NCBI RefSeq assembly: GCF_018866325.1
Contig: NZ_CP076457.1
Span: 1,240,001-1,304,000 of the forward strand
Source of the DNA: Streptomyces sp. YPW6
GTDB lineage: Bacteria; Actinomycetota; Actinomycetes; Streptomycetales; Streptomycetaceae
Direction of reading: 5' to 3'
Length of the DNA: 64,000 nucleotides
Shown: one piece after another, positions 10,277 through 19,283 of the stretch
Numbering within the stretch: position 1 is the stretch's first letter
How the letters are laid out: every line of letters starts with the position of its first letter
Program-made: the position numbers and the translations under genes
The notes under the pieces: generated by a model
Seen by the model: the letters and a program-made list of their open reading frames with translations, nothing else
The model's database searches: none
What the model was told of the DNA's origin: nothing

Positions 10277-10323
10277 CGCGCAGGTGCCCGGCAGCCCCTC
10301 TCGGGACGCCGGGCACCTGCGCG
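10277..10323 (-). terminator. xylFGH operon terminator
   Basis: Perfect 16-bp inverted repeat (10277-10292 with 10308-10323) with a 15-nt loop, 9 bp beyond the xylH stop. It separates the ABC operon from the dxs promoter region (10169-10276). Confidence 0.85.
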
Positions 10324-10332
10324 AACGTGCGG

Positions 10333-11667
10333 TCAGGCGCGACCCGCGGTCTTCTGGGTCTTCCGGGTGACGGAGTCGATGACGACCGTGGCAAGGAGCA
10401 CGGCGCCGGTGACCATGTACTGGATCGGCGTGGCGATGCCTTCCAGCGACAGGCCGTACTGGATCGAGACGATGACCATGACGCCGAGCAGCGCGTTCCA
10501 GGTGCGGCCGCGTCCGCCGAAGAGGCTGGTGCCGCCGATGACGGCCGCCGCGATGACGTTCATCAGGAGGTCGCCGGTGCCGGAGCCCTGGTTGGCCGCC
10601 GCGATCTTGGAGGCCCAGAACAGGCCGCCGATCGCCGCGAAGGTGCCCGCGATGGAGAAGACGGAGATCCGGATCGCGGTGACGTTGATACCGGCACGCC
10701 GGGAGGCCTCGACGCTGCCGCCGAGTGCGAAGATCTTCCGCCCGTAGGCCGTCCGGCGGAGCAGGAAGTCCGTGCCGACCAGAACGACCAGGAAGAGGAC
10801 CAGGGCGAGCGGCAGGCCGCGGTACTGGTTGAACATGTACGCGGCGGCGAAGGCGAACACCGCGAGGACCACGGTGCGCACGGTGATGTCGGCGACCGGG
10901 CGGGACGGGATGCCCGCGGCCTCGCGGCGGCGGCTGTCCAGGAAGGCGGCGGCGAAGTAGCCGATGACCGCGACGGCGGCCAGCCCGTAGGCGGCGGCGA
11001 CGTCGGTGAAGTAGTACGTGGTCAGCCGGCCGACCACGCCCTCGCCGTCCAGGTTGATCGTCCCCGAGTCGCCGAGCAGCTGGAGCATGAAGCCGAGCCA
11101 GAACAGCAGGCCGGCCAGGGTCACGGCGAAGGCCGGCGCCCCGATCCGGGCGAAGAAGAAGCCGTGGATCGCGCCCATCACCGCACCGCTGACGATGGCG
11201 ACGAGGATCGCCAGCCACTCGTTCATGCCCTGGGTGACGCTGAGCACCGCGACCACGGCGCCGGAGACACCGGAGACGGAACCGACCGAGAGGTCGATCT
11301 CGCCGAGCAGCAGGACGAAGATGATGCCCACGGCCATCATGCCGGTGGCGACCATGGTGACCGCGATGTCGCTGATGTTCTTCGCGGAGAGGAACTCGGA
11401 GTTCAGGCTCTGGAAGACGATGGCGATGATCGCGAGGCCGATGACCACCGGGATCGAGCCCAGGTCACCGCCGCTGATCTTGCGCTTGAACTCGGTGACG
11501 TAGCCGGCCAGGCCCTGTTCGCGGACGAGCAGACGGGGGTCGACGACCGTGGCAGCGCCGTCGGCGGCGTCCGGGTTGCTCTCGGGCACCGTGTCCGCCG
11601 CAACGCTGCCCTGGTCGAGCGAGGTGCTGCTCTTGTCCACCGTGCCGGTGGTCTCGTCTGTGGTCAC
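10333..11667 (-). CDS. xylH: xylose-type sugar ABC transporter permease
   Basis: Integral membrane permease of 444 aa with about ten hydrophobic segments. It belongs to the BPD_transp_2 (RbsC/XylH) family, shown by 'LLLGEIDLSVGSVSG', the typical ribose/xylose permease motif, and 'GRKIFALGGSVEASRRAGI', the loop that contacts the ATPase. The start is a GTG overlapping the xylG stop (GTGA) behind GGAGG. The roughly 60-residue N-terminal extension is polar and variable. Gene order (binding protein, ATPase, permease, beside a ROK regulator) matches xylFGH next to rok7B7 in S. coelicolor. Xylose specificity is inferred from that synteny. Confidence 0.92.
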   Translation of the reverse strand: MTTDETTGTVDKSSTSLDQGSVAADTVPESNPDAADGAATVVDPRLLVREQGLAGYVTEFKRKISGGDLGSIPVVIGLAIIAIVFQSLNSEFLSAKNISDIAVTMVATGMMAVGIIFVLLLGEIDLSVGSVSGVSGAVVAVLSVTQGMNEWLAILVAIVSGAVMGAIHGFFFARIGAPAFAVTLAGLLFWLGFMLQLLGDSGTINLDGEGVVGRLTTYYFTDVAAAYGLAAVAVIGYFAAAFLDSRRREAAGIPSRPVADITVRTVVLAVFAFAAAYMFNQYRGLPLALVLFLVVLVGTDFLLRRTAYGRKIFALGGSVEASRRAGINVTAIRISVFSIAGTFAAIGGLFWASKIAAANQGSGTGDLLMNVIAAAVIGGTSLFGGRGRTWNALLGVMVIVSIQYGLSLEGIATPIQYMVTGAVLLATVVIDSVTRKTQKTAGRA

Positions 11668-12443
11668 TGGGAAACCTCCGCGTTGCGCGCCGCACGTCGG
11701 GTCACGGCGTTGTCCGTGGCGCCCGTGATGGCGGAGATGATGTCTTCCTGGGAGGTGGTCTTCACATCGAAGACACCGTTGTTCCGGCCGAGCCGGAGCA
11801 CCGCGACCTTGTCGGCCACGGCCTTCACGTCGGCCATGTTGTGGCTGATGAGGATGACCGCGTGACCGCGCTCGCGCAGCCGCTCGACGAGGTCGAGGAC
11901 CTGGGCGGTCTGCTCGACGCCGAGGGCGGCGGTCGGCTCGTCGAGGATGACCAGCTTGGGCTCGCCGAGCATCGACCGGGCGATGGCCACGGTCTGGCGC
12001 TGACCGCCGGAGAGCGAGGCGATCGGGATGCGGACGCTCGGGATCCGGATGGAGAGCGTGGAGAGCAGCTCGCGGGAGCGGCGCTCCATCTCCACCTCGT
12101 CCAGGATGCCGAACCTGCGCAGCTCCCGGCCCAGGTAGAGGTTGCCGACGACGTCGATGTTGTCGCACAGCGCGAGGTCCTGGTAGACGGTCGCGACGCC
12201 GAGGTTCTGGGAGTCGTGCGGCTTGTTGATCTGCACCGCGCGGCCCTCCCACTCGATGACGCCGTCATCGATGGGGTGCACTCCGGCGATCGTCTTGACC
12301 AGCGTTGATTTACCGGCGCCGTTGTCGCCGACGAGGGCGACCACCTCGCCGGCGTGGACCTCAAGCTCTACATCGGTGAGTACCTGGACGGCACCGAAGC
12401 GCTTGGAGACCCCTCGCAACGCCAACACAGGCGTAGCGGACAC
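11664..12443 (-). CDS. xylG: sugar ABC transporter ATP-binding protein
   Basis: ABC ATPase of 259 aa with a single nucleotide-binding domain: Walker A GDNGAGKS (39-46), signature LSGGQ (144-148), Walker B LVILDEP (164-170) and H-loop 'LISHN'. RbsA/XylG proteins in enterics have two fused domains. The single-domain form fits actinobacterial CUT2 systems and implies a homodimer. I chose the GTG at 12443 because AAGGAG lies nine bases upstream. The ATG at 12452 touches that ribosome site directly and is unlikely to be used. It energises the XylH permease. Confidence 0.92.
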   Translation of the reverse strand: MSATPVLALRGVSKRFGAVQVLTDVELEVHAGEVVALVGDNGAGKSTLVKTIAGVHPIDDGVIEWEGRAVQINKPHDSQNLGVATVYQDLALCDNIDVVGNLYLGRELRRFGILDEVEMERRSRELLSTLSIRIPSVRIPIASLSGGQRQTVAIARSMLGEPKLVILDEPTAALGVEQTAQVLDLVERLRERGHAVILISHNMADVKAVADKVAVLRLGRNNGVFDVKTTSQEDIISAITGATDNAVTRRAARNAEVSQ

Positions 12444-12547
12444 ATGAACCATCTCCTTCGCCGCCTGACCGGCGGGGATGCCGCGCCCGGGGGAAGGCGC
12501 GGCGGTGTCGAGCAGAAGAGATACGGGATATAGGGGTGAAGCGTTCC

Positions 12548-12597
12548 GTCCGGCGCCCCGCCCGGTAGCGGGACGGTTGGTGTGCGGGACGCCGGAC
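12548..12597 (-). terminator. attenuating hairpin between xylF and xylG
   Basis: Inverted repeat of 14 bp with one G-U pair (12548-12561 with 12584-12597). The 300-bp xylF-xylG gap (12453-12752) contains this and other GC-rich hairpins but no gene. Such structures usually let the binding protein be expressed above the membrane components. Confidence 0.55.
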
Positions 12598-12752
12598 AGG
12601 CTTCGTGGCGCGGGCGGGCCGGGGCCTGCGCCCGCGCGGGCGGTGGGCCGCCCGGCCCTCGCGCGGGGCGCGGCGGGCCGGGTGGCGGTGGAGCGGGCGG
12701 GACCCGGCGGCTCGGGGGCGGGCCGGGTCCCCGGGGCCGGAGCCCCGGAGGA

Positions 12753-13865
12753 CTACTTCAGACCGATCTTGTCGCAGGCGGCCTTGTACTTGGCCGTGCA
12801 GATCTCGTCCATCGTCCAGATGCCGTCCTTGATGACGGTGTCCTTGATGTTGTCCTTGGTCAGCGAGACGACCGGGACGAGGACCGTCGGGATGCCCTTG
12901 GTGGTGGCGCTGTCGACCTCGGAGGTGGCGATGGAGTCGAGCTTCTCGCCCTTGGCGAGGGCGACGGCCATCTCCGCGGCGACGATGCCCTCGGCCGGGT
13001 AGGACTTGTAGACGCTCATGAACTGCTCACCGGAGACGATGCGCTGCACACCCGCGAGCTCGGCGTCCTGGCCGGTGACGGGCGGCAGGGGGTCGATGCC
13101 GGCGGCCTTGAGGGCGGTGATGATGCCGCCCGCCATGCCGTCGTTGGCGGAGTAGACGCCGTCGATCTTGTCCTTGCCGAGCGCGGTGATCGCCGCCTCC
13201 ATGTTGGAGTTGGCGTTCTCCGGCTTCCACTCCTTGGTGTCGTACTCCTTGCCGTACTTGACCTTGCCGTCGAGGACGGACTTGGCGCCCGACTTGAAGA
13301 GCGCGGCGTTGGGGTCGGTGATCGCGCCGTTCATCATCACGATCGTGCCGCCGTCGGCCTTGTCGCCGAGGGCCTCCAGCAGGGCGGTGCCCTGGGCCCG
13401 GCCGACCTCTTCGTTGTCGAAGGAGGTGTAGGCGTCGATGGGGCCTTCGGCGAGGCGGTCGAAGGCGACGACCGGGATGCCGGCGTCCTTGGCCTTCTTG
13501 ACGCTGTTGGCGATCGCCTTGGAGTCGACCGAGCCCAGGATGAGGGCGTCGACCTTGTTAGTGATCATGGTGTCGACCTGCTGCGACTGGGTGGTCGCGT
13601 CCTGCTTGGCGTTGGCGTAGGTGACCTTCGCCTTGCCGCCGGTGAGCTCGCTGATCTTCTTCTCGATGATCGGCCGGTCGAACTTCTCGTAGCGGGCCGT
13701 CTGGTTCTCGGGAAGGAGCAGACCTATCTTCAGGTCGTCACCCTTCTTCTCGGAGCTCTCTTCGGCCTTGTCGCCGGACTCCTTGGCGCTCCCGCAAGCG
13801 GCCAGCGAGATCGCCATCGTGGTGGCGGCAACGGCAACGGCGGCACGACGCATACGCGTGTTCAT
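12753..13865 (-). CDS. xylF: sugar-binding lipoprotein of the xyl ABC transporter
   Basis: Solute-binding protein of 370 aa with a lipoprotein signal peptide: basic start, hydrophobic stretch, lipobox LAAC with C24. The mature part is a periplasmic-binding-protein type I fold of the XylF/RbsB kind, shown by 'DDLKIGLLLPENQTARYEKFDRPIIEKK' in segments, 'VPVVAFDR'-like 'IPVVAFDRLAEG' and 'GVYSANDGMAGGIITALKAAG'. It captures monosaccharides, probably xylose, and delivers them to XylGH. It has its own promoter space at 13866-13985, containing a candidate operator, and is separated from xylG by an attenuating hairpin. Confidence 0.93.
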   Translation of the reverse strand: MNTRMRRAAVAVAATTMAISLAACGSAKESGDKAEESSEKKGDDLKIGLLLPENQTARYEKFDRPIIEKKISELTGGKAKVTYANAKQDATTQSQQVDTMITNKVDALILGSVDSKAIANSVKKAKDAGIPVVAFDRLAEGPIDAYTSFDNEEVGRAQGTALLEALGDKADGGTIVMMNGAITDPNAALFKSGAKSVLDGKVKYGKEYDTKEWKPENANSNMEAAITALGKDKIDGVYSANDGMAGGIITALKAAGIDPLPPVTGQDAELAGVQRIVSGEQFMSVYKSYPAEGIVAAEMAVALAKGEKLDSIATSEVDSATTKGIPTVLVPVVSLTKDNIKDTVIKDGIWTMDEICTAKYKAACDKIGLK

Positions 13866-13941
13866 TCTCGAACCTCCCTGACGAGGCCGCGACGTTGCGG
13901 CCGAGGTGGCTGGAAGTCAACTCGGCCGCAGCGCCAGCGTC

Positions 13942-13956
13942 AAGGAGTAAATCCTT
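13942..13956. promoter_or_regulatory. candidate operator upstream of xylF
   Basis: AAGGA-N5-TCCTT inverted repeat located about 77 bp upstream of the xylF start, between xylF and the 3' end of the ROK gene. It is a plausible target of the adjacent ROK regulator, but no binding data are available here. Confidence 0.35.
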
Positions 13957-13985
13957 AACGAGATGACAACGGTGCCATTCGTTAT

Positions 13986-15185
13986 CTAAGTGAAGGCAGG
14001 AGTCGCCACGGGGAGGGTGCTCTCCAAAAGGGTTGAATCCCCCATCTCGCTGAGCACCAGGGCGAGTGCGCCCAGCACCTCGGCACGGCCGCCGAGCGCC
14101 CCGGGAAGGACCGAGAGCTGCCGGGCGGCGCTGGGGATCGCGTACCGCGACACGGAGTCCCGTATGGGCCCCAGGACCAGCTCCCCGGCCTCCGCCAGCG
14201 AGCCGCCGAGCACGACACGGCTGGGGTTGAGCAGATTGCACAGGTTGGCCACACCACTGCCGATGTGGCGGCCCACGTCCCCGATCACCCGGCGGCACCC
14301 CGGATCGCCCTCGCGGGCCAGCTGGACCACCCGCTCCATGGTGAGCCCGGGGCCGTGGCTGGGCTGGAGCAGCGGCAGGACGTAGCGGGCGGCGGTGAAG
14401 GTCTCCAGGCAGCCGCGGTTGCCGCAGCGGCAGACCGGGCCCGACTCGTCGAGCGTGATGTGCCCGATCTCGCCGGCCGTGCCGCCGGGGCCGCGGTAGA
14501 TCGTCCCGTCGATCACCAGGCCGGCCCCGACCCCGCTGGCCACCTTGATGTACGCGAGGTCCTTGACGCCCCGGCCGCTGCCCCAGACCAGCTCGCCCAG
14601 CGCGCCGAGGTTGGCGTCGTTGTCGACGTACACGGGCACGCCGAGGCGGCCGGAGAGCTCGTCGCTGGGGTTGATGCCCGTCCAGCCCGGCAGGATCGAG
14701 GTGGAGCCGAGGGTGCCGGACTCGACGTCGATGGGGCCGGGCACGCCGAGGCCGACGCCGATCACCTTGTCCGGGCCGATCCCGGTGGCCTCGATCAGCC
14801 GCTTGACCAGCACCTCGGCCCGGTCGAAGCCCTCGGCGGACGAGGCGTCGACGTCCAGCGGCTCGGACTCCTCCGCGAGGACCTGGTGGGCGAGGTTGCC
14901 GACGGCGACGCGCAGATGCGTATGGCCGAAGTCGACGCCGATGACGATGCCCGCGTCGCCGCTGAGCGAGACGCTGCGGGCCCGGCGGCCGCCCGCGGAG
15001 GTGGGGGTGACCTCGACCGTTCCGCCGTCCTTCAGCTCCCGGACGATATTGGAGACGGTGGCCGCGGAGAGGCCGGTGCTCCGGGCGATCTCCGCCTGGG
15101 TGAGCGAACCCGCCATCCGTACGGCGCGTACGACCCGCTCCAGATTGGCCCTGTGCAGCGATGTCTGCGACCCGGGAGTCTCCAT
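13986..15185 (-). CDS. rok7B7: ROK family transcriptional regulator
   Basis: Regulator of 399 aa. An N-terminal winged helix (about residues 12-70, 'TQAEIARSTGLSAATVSNIVREL') is followed by a ROK sugar-kinase-like domain with 'GVDFGHTHLRVAVG' and the zinc-type motif 'GHITLDESGPVCRCGNRGCLE'. The latter has the C-x-C-G-x2-G-C arrangement of ROK repressors. ATG at 15185 is preferred: GGAG lies 11 nt upstream, whereas the GTG at 15197 abuts it. Position between ngcG and xylF matches SCO6008 (Rok7B7), reported to control xylFGH, carbon repression and antibiotic production in S. coelicolor (from memory). Confidence 0.88.
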   Translation of the reverse strand: METPGSQTSLHRANLERVVRAVRMAGSLTQAEIARSTGLSAATVSNIVRELKDGGTVEVTPTSAGGRRARSVSLSGDAGIVIGVDFGHTHLRVAVGNLAHQVLAEESEPLDVDASSAEGFDRAEVLVKRLIEATGIGPDKVIGVGLGVPGPIDVESGTLGSTSILPGWTGINPSDELSGRLGVPVYVDNDANLGALGELVWGSGRGVKDLAYIKVASGVGAGLVIDGTIYRGPGGTAGEIGHITLDESGPVCRCGNRGCLETFTAARYVLPLLQPSHGPGLTMERVVQLAREGDPGCRRVIGDVGRHIGSGVANLCNLLNPSRVVLGGSLAEAGELVLGPIRDSVSRYAIPSAARQLSVLPGALGGRAEVLGALALVLSEMGDSTLLESTLPVATPAFT

Positions 15186-15337
15186 CGACTCATCCACTCC
15201 TGCCCTTGGCGGGCGGTCCCTGAGGACCGCCCCGGCCGGGGCCGCAGCGATGAGACCCCGGCTTCCTCCAACATGTGAACTCTAAGCTGACCGTTCGGGG
15301 GTGCCTCCCGTCAAGACCTGAGCACCGGCGCACCCGG

Positions 15338-15388
15338 CAACGGCCCGGTGCCCCGGCGGATCGAGTCCGCCGGGGCACCGGGCCGTTG
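15338..15388 (-). terminator. ngcEFG operon terminator
   Basis: Perfect 23-bp inverted repeat (15338-15360 with 15366-15388) with a 5-nt loop, about 30 bp past the ngcG stop. It is the longest perfect hairpin I found in the window and insulates the ROK gene from ngc transcription. Confidence 0.92.
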
Positions 15389-15416
15389 TGGATACGTGAC
15401 CTTCTCGGGGAGGGGG

Positions 15417-16367
15417 CTACTTCAGCGCGCCCGCCGTCAGACCGGAGACGACCTGGCGCTGGAAGATGATGTACGCGGCCAGCACGGGCAGCATCGCGAT
15501 CACCAGACCGGCGAAGAGGCCGGAGTAGTCGCCCTTGTAGCCCTGGCTGGCGGCCAGCTCCACCAGGCCCTGGGCCAGCACCCGCTTCTCCGGGTCGGTG
15601 TTCAGCACCGTCGGCAGCATGTACTGGTTCCACTGCCCCAGGAAGTTGAAGATCCCGACGCTGATCAGGCCGGGCTTGGCCATCGGCAGCATGACCTGGA
15701 AGAACGTGCGGGTGTGCGAGGCCCCGTCGATGATCGACGCCTCCGCCACCGAGGTCGGCAGCGTACGGAAGAACGAGGTCAGGAAGAACACGGTGAACGG
15801 CAGCGAGTACGCGATGTACACGGCGATCAGGCCGTGGATCGTGTTCAGCAGCCCCATGTTGTCCATGACGTAGAACAGCGGGACCAGCGCCAGCATGATC
15901 GGGAAGCTCATGCCGCCGACGAACAGGAAGTAGATGAAGCGGTTGCCGGGGAACTCGAAGCGGGCGAGCACGTAGGCGGCCATGGACCCGAGGACCAGCG
16001 TGCCGACGAGCGACCCGCCCACCACCAGGATGGTGTTCAGGAAGTACTCGCTCATGTGGGCCTGGCTCCAGGCCCGTCCCCAGCTGTCGAAGTTCAGCGA
16101 GTCGGGCAGCGACCACGGGGTGTTGAAGATGTCCGAGTCGGTCTTGAACGAGGACATCACCGCCCAGAACAGCGGCAGGACGACCATGATCGCCCACAGG
16201 ATCAGCACCCCGTGGGAGAAGACGTTGAGGACGTGGCCCTCGCTGCTCTTCGCGGGGGCCGGGGCGCCCTTGGAGACCGTGCCGGCGCGCTGGGCCGGCA
16301 CCTCGGCGGCGTCGGCCCCGGACGGGGCTTCGGAGGGTCCGGACGCAGGGGTGTCAGTGGTCTTCAT
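15417..16367 (-). CDS. ngcG: GlcNAc/chitobiose ABC permease NgcG
   Basis: CUT1-family permease of 316 aa with six hydrophobic segments after a polar 45-residue N-terminus. The 'EASIIDGASHTRTFFQVMLPMAKPGL' EAA loop contacts the ATPase. Start and upstream stop overlap (ATGA) with ngcF. No ATPase gene is in the operon, as for other Streptomyces CUT1 systems that borrow the shared MsiK ATPase. Gene order ngcE-ngcF-ngcG followed by the ROK gene equals SCO6005-6008 in S. coelicolor. NgcEFG was characterised in S. olivaceoviridis as an N-acetylglucosamine and chitobiose importer (established knowledge). Confidence 0.9.
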   Translation of the reverse strand: MKTTDTPASGPSEAPSGADAAEVPAQRAGTVSKGAPAPAKSSEGHVLNVFSHGVLILWAIMVVLPLFWAVMSSFKTDSDIFNTPWSLPDSLNFDSWGRAWSQAHMSEYFLNTILVVGGSLVGTLVLGSMAAYVLARFEFPGNRFIYFLFVGGMSFPIMLALVPLFYVMDNMGLLNTIHGLIAVYIAYSLPFTVFFLTSFFRTLPTSVAEASIIDGASHTRTFFQVMLPMAKPGLISVGIFNFLGQWNQYMLPTVLNTDPEKRVLAQGLVELAASQGYKGDYSGLFAGLVIAMLPVLAAYIIFQRQVVSGLTAGALK

Positions 16368-17287
16368 CAGAACTCCAGCCGCTCGCGCCGGCCCACCCGC
16401 ATGACGATGGCGGCGAAGGCCAGCGTCACGATGAGCAGGGCGACACCGATCGTGGTCGCGTAGCCCGCCTGTCCGTCACGGAACGCCGCCTGGTAGACGT
16501 ACAGCGGCAGGACGGTGGTCGAGTAGTCGGGCCCGCCGGGACCGACGCTCATGATGTGGACGATGGCGAAACCCTCGGCGCCGAGCGCCAGGATGCCCAT
16601 GTAGACCCAGCCGGACTGGACCGTGTCCCACAGCAGCGGCAGCGTGATCCGGAAGAAGGTCGTGAAGCGGCTGGCCCCGTCCAGCAGGGCGGCCTCGTAG
16701 AAGTCCTTGGGGATGGAGGCCATTCCCGCGGAGAACAGGACCACGAAGAAGCCGGTCGTGCACCAGACGAGGACCGCCATGATGACCCACAGCGCCAGCT
16801 GCGGATCACCCAGCCAGGTCGGTACGTCCGTGAAGCCGACGGCCTTGAGCATGCCGTTGATCATGCCCTGGGCCGGGTCGAAGGCGAACTGGAACAGGAT
16901 GGCCACGATCGCGATCGAGAGCACCTGCGGGAAGAAGTACGCGATCTTGTAGAACCCCGAGCCCCGTACGCCGGTGACGGCGGCGCCCTTGCGGCGCCGC
17001 CCGCCGACGTTGAGCATGAAGGCGAAGAAGAGCGCGAGGCCCAGCGTCACCAGCGGGAGCAGCACCGCCAGCAGCACACTGTGCTGCAGCGATTTCCAGA
17101 AGACGTCGTCGTCGAGCATCTTGGCGTAGTTGTCGAACCCGACCATCGTGAAGTCGGGGCTCAGACCCGTCCAGTCCGTGAACGAGTAGTAGATGGACTG
17201 GATGAAGGGCCAGATGACGAAGATGACGTACAACGTCATCGGGGCCACCAAGAAACCGACTATGAACCGGTATTTACCGTGTTGCAT
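16367..17287 (-). CDS. ngcF: GlcNAc/chitobiose ABC permease NgcF
   Basis: CUT1-family permease of 306 aa with six membrane segments and 'YEAALLDGASRFTTFFRITLPLL', the EAA motif. It partners NgcG in the heterodimeric channel. The ATG start has a GGAG about 10 nt upstream and lies 49 nt from the ngcE stop, so it is in the same transcript. The substrate is inferred from synteny with the characterised ngcEFG operon. Confidence 0.9.
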   Translation of the reverse strand: MQHGKYRFIVGFLVAPMTLYVIFVIWPFIQSIYYSFTDWTGLSPDFTMVGFDNYAKMLDDDVFWKSLQHSVLLAVLLPLVTLGLALFFAFMLNVGGRRRKGAAVTGVRGSGFYKIAYFFPQVLSIAIVAILFQFAFDPAQGMINGMLKAVGFTDVPTWLGDPQLALWVIMAVLVWCTTGFFVVLFSAGMASIPKDFYEAALLDGASRFTTFFRITLPLLWDTVQSGWVYMGILALGAEGFAIVHIMSVGPGGPDYSTTVLPLYVYQAAFRDGQAGYATTIGVALLIVTLAFAAIVMRVGRRERLEF

Positions 17288-17336
17288 CGTTACCGACTCC
17301 GACCTTCCCGTGCTGCCCGCCGCTGGTGACGCGTGG

Positions 17337-18782
17337 TCACTGGTGCTTGAAGTGCTTGATGGACTGGTCCTTGGCGGTCGCGTCGGCGAAGGCCTGGATC
17401 TTCTTGATGGTCTCGGCCGGCTTGGCGCGGCCCGCCATCATCTCGCCGAGCGCGGCGACACCGATCTGCTCCTTCTGGAGCTTCACGTACCAGTCCTGCA
17501 GGCGCGGGTTGACCACGTTGGTACCGGCCTTCTCCAGCGCGGCGACACCGGACTTGAGGCCGTCGGAGAGCTCGATGCCGTCCGTGCCGCCGTTGAAGGC
17601 GGACAGCGACTTCGTGCTGGCGGTGAAGGACTTGGAGGACGCCTCGCTGAGCATGATGCGCAGCTGCTCCATGCCGCCCTCGACGTTCTTCGCCTTGCTC
17701 GGGACGATGAACGGCTCGCCACCCGACGCCCAGAGGGTGCCGAAGGGCATCTTGTCCGAGGAGTCGAGGCTGGAGGGGGCGCCCACGGACAGCTTGAAGT
17801 CCTTGGGGATGATCGCCGCTTCCTCGTTCTCGACCCAGGAGCCGTTCGGGATGAACAGCGCCTTGCCGCGGGCCCACGCGCCCTGCGAACCGCGGTGGTC
17901 GAGGCCGGGGGTGCCCTCCAGGATGTAGTCCTTGGCGACCAGCTCGTAGTACGCCTCGAAGGCCGCCTTGACCGCGGGGTGCTCCCAGGCCTTCGGCTCC
18001 AGGTTGTCGATCGCGTCGAGGACCTCGTTGCCGCCGATCTTCGCGATGAAGGGGTACAGCGAGAAGGGGAGGTAGTAGGGGTGCTTGCCGGGGTAGGTCC
18101 AGCCGGCGATGCCCTTCTTCTTCGCCTTCGCGCAGAGCGCGAGCATGTCGTCCCAGGTCTCCGGGTACGTGGCGTCGAGCTTCTCCAGCGCGGTCTGCGA
18201 GTACCAGACGCCGTAGACCGTGTACGCGTAGTACATGATCCAGACCGGGTCGCCGTCGAACTGGCCCATCTGGACGATGCCGGGCCGCAGGGTGTCGCGG
18301 ACCGTCTTGGCGGGGTCGTCGATGGAGGGGGCGTCGAGGAGCGGGGTCAGGTCGGTGAGCTGCTTCTTGCCGACCAGGACGCCCATGTCCATCTGCTGGG
18401 CACCGGAGTTGTCGATCAGGTCCGGCGGGGTGCCACCGTTGAATCGCGGCTGAAGAACCGACTGGATCTTCTGCGTGGCCGAGAACTTGACCTTCGCCTC
18501 GGGGTAGGTCTTCTCGTAGACGGCCTTGGCGTCCTCGGCGTACTTGGTGCCGAAGCCGCCGTCGAAGATGACGATCTCCAGCGGGGCGCTGCCGTTGACG
18601 GCCAGCGGGTTCTTGTCGCTCTTTTCGCCCTTTTCGACCTTGTCGTCGCTGCCGCTGTCGCCGCTCGCGCAGGCGGACAGGAAGCTCATCGTCGGAACAG
18701 CGATCAGGCCGAGTGCGGCAGAACGCTTGATCAGATCGCGACGGCCAAGGCCCTCATTGTTGTGGGCGGAGGTGGATCCCAT
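17337..18782 (-). CDS. ngcE: GlcNAc/chitobiose-binding lipoprotein NgcE
   Basis: CUT1 solute-binding protein of 481 aa. The N-terminus has a twin-arginine motif (GRRDLIKRS, R14-R15) followed by a hydrophobic stretch and lipobox LSAC (C38), so it is probably a Tat-exported lipoprotein. The fold is PBP type II with 'VYEKTYPEAKVKF' near the N-terminus. ATG at 18782 is preferred over an upstream TTG because GCGAGG is eight bases away. The upstream region holds a dre-like DasR site and a pair of inverted 12-mers. It captures N-acetylglucosamine or chitobiose released from chitin. Confidence 0.9.
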   Translation of the reverse strand: MGSTSAHNNEGLGRRDLIKRSAALGLIAVPTMSFLSACASGDSGSDDKVEKGEKSDKNPLAVNGSAPLEIVIFDGGFGTKYAEDAKAVYEKTYPEAKVKFSATQKIQSVLQPRFNGGTPPDLIDNSGAQQMDMGVLVGKKQLTDLTPLLDAPSIDDPAKTVRDTLRPGIVQMGQFDGDPVWIMYYAYTVYGVWYSQTALEKLDATYPETWDDMLALCAKAKKKGIAGWTYPGKHPYYLPFSLYPFIAKIGGNEVLDAIDNLEPKAWEHPAVKAAFEAYYELVAKDYILEGTPGLDHRGSQGAWARGKALFIPNGSWVENEEAAIIPKDFKLSVGAPSSLDSSDKMPFGTLWASGGEPFIVPSKAKNVEGGMEQLRIMLSEASSKSFTASTKSLSAFNGGTDGIELSDGLKSGVAALEKAGTNVVNPRLQDWYVKLQKEQIGVAALGEMMAGRAKPAETIKKIQAFADATAKDQSIKHFKHQ

Positions 18783-18885
18783 GCTCAAGTCCTCGCCTTC
18801 TCCAGGACTCAGGCGGTGTGCCGGTCACCCGTCGAGAATTCGCCTAGGGCGAAGGGCCCCGCCACCGCGGTCAGTTGCGCTTGGG

Positions 18886-19005
18886 TCATACGGATGTACA
18901 GATGGACCGGACGGGCCGGTGCCGTGGGGATGCCGGGAGACCGTACAGCGAGGATGCCTCCGGCGTCCTCGCGACGTTCCTGTTCCCCCGCGCACATCCG
19001 TATGA
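18886..19005. promoter_or_regulatory. paired inverted 12-mers upstream of ngcE
   Basis: TCATACGGATGT (18886-18897) and its exact reverse complement (18994-19005) lie 96 bp apart in the 500-bp region between ngcE and the GH92 gene. I see no convincing gene in 18783-19283. This could be a looped operator for the divergent promoters. Confidence 0.4.
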
Positions 19006-19024
19006 GACGGCTGTGCAGATGCCG

Positions 19025-19040
19025 ACAGGTATAGTCCACT
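19025..19040. promoter_or_regulatory. dre-like DasR binding site
   Basis: ACAGGTATAGTCCACT matches 13 of 16 positions of the DasR-responsive element ACTGGTCTAGACCACT (consensus from memory). DasR is the GntR-type GlcNAc regulator of Streptomyces, so a site 240 bp upstream of ngcE and the same distance from the GH92 gene makes biological sense. Confidence 0.5.
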
Positions 19041-19283
19041 TGTCGCCAACTGAGCAAGATCGAAAGCAGCTTTGGGCGGCAGTCTTTCCCGAGTTGAGAC
19101 CTCACGGATACCTCGGCACCCGGCCCCCTCCGCCGGCGGCGGCTATTTCCCCATTCCGGCCGATTCGCCGACGGACCCTGCGGCAACACCCTTGACACGT
19201 CCTGTCACTTGGCTCCCTACTGGACCTTGCATCCCGCCATGACAACGTTGTCCAGGCATTCTTCCGGGGAGGAACGGCTCGGC

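Noticed and set aside
18875-19195. 106-aa plus-strand ORF between ngcE and the GH92 gene
   Set aside because: No ribosome site, no coding-like composition, and it overlaps the regulatory repeats and dre-like site.
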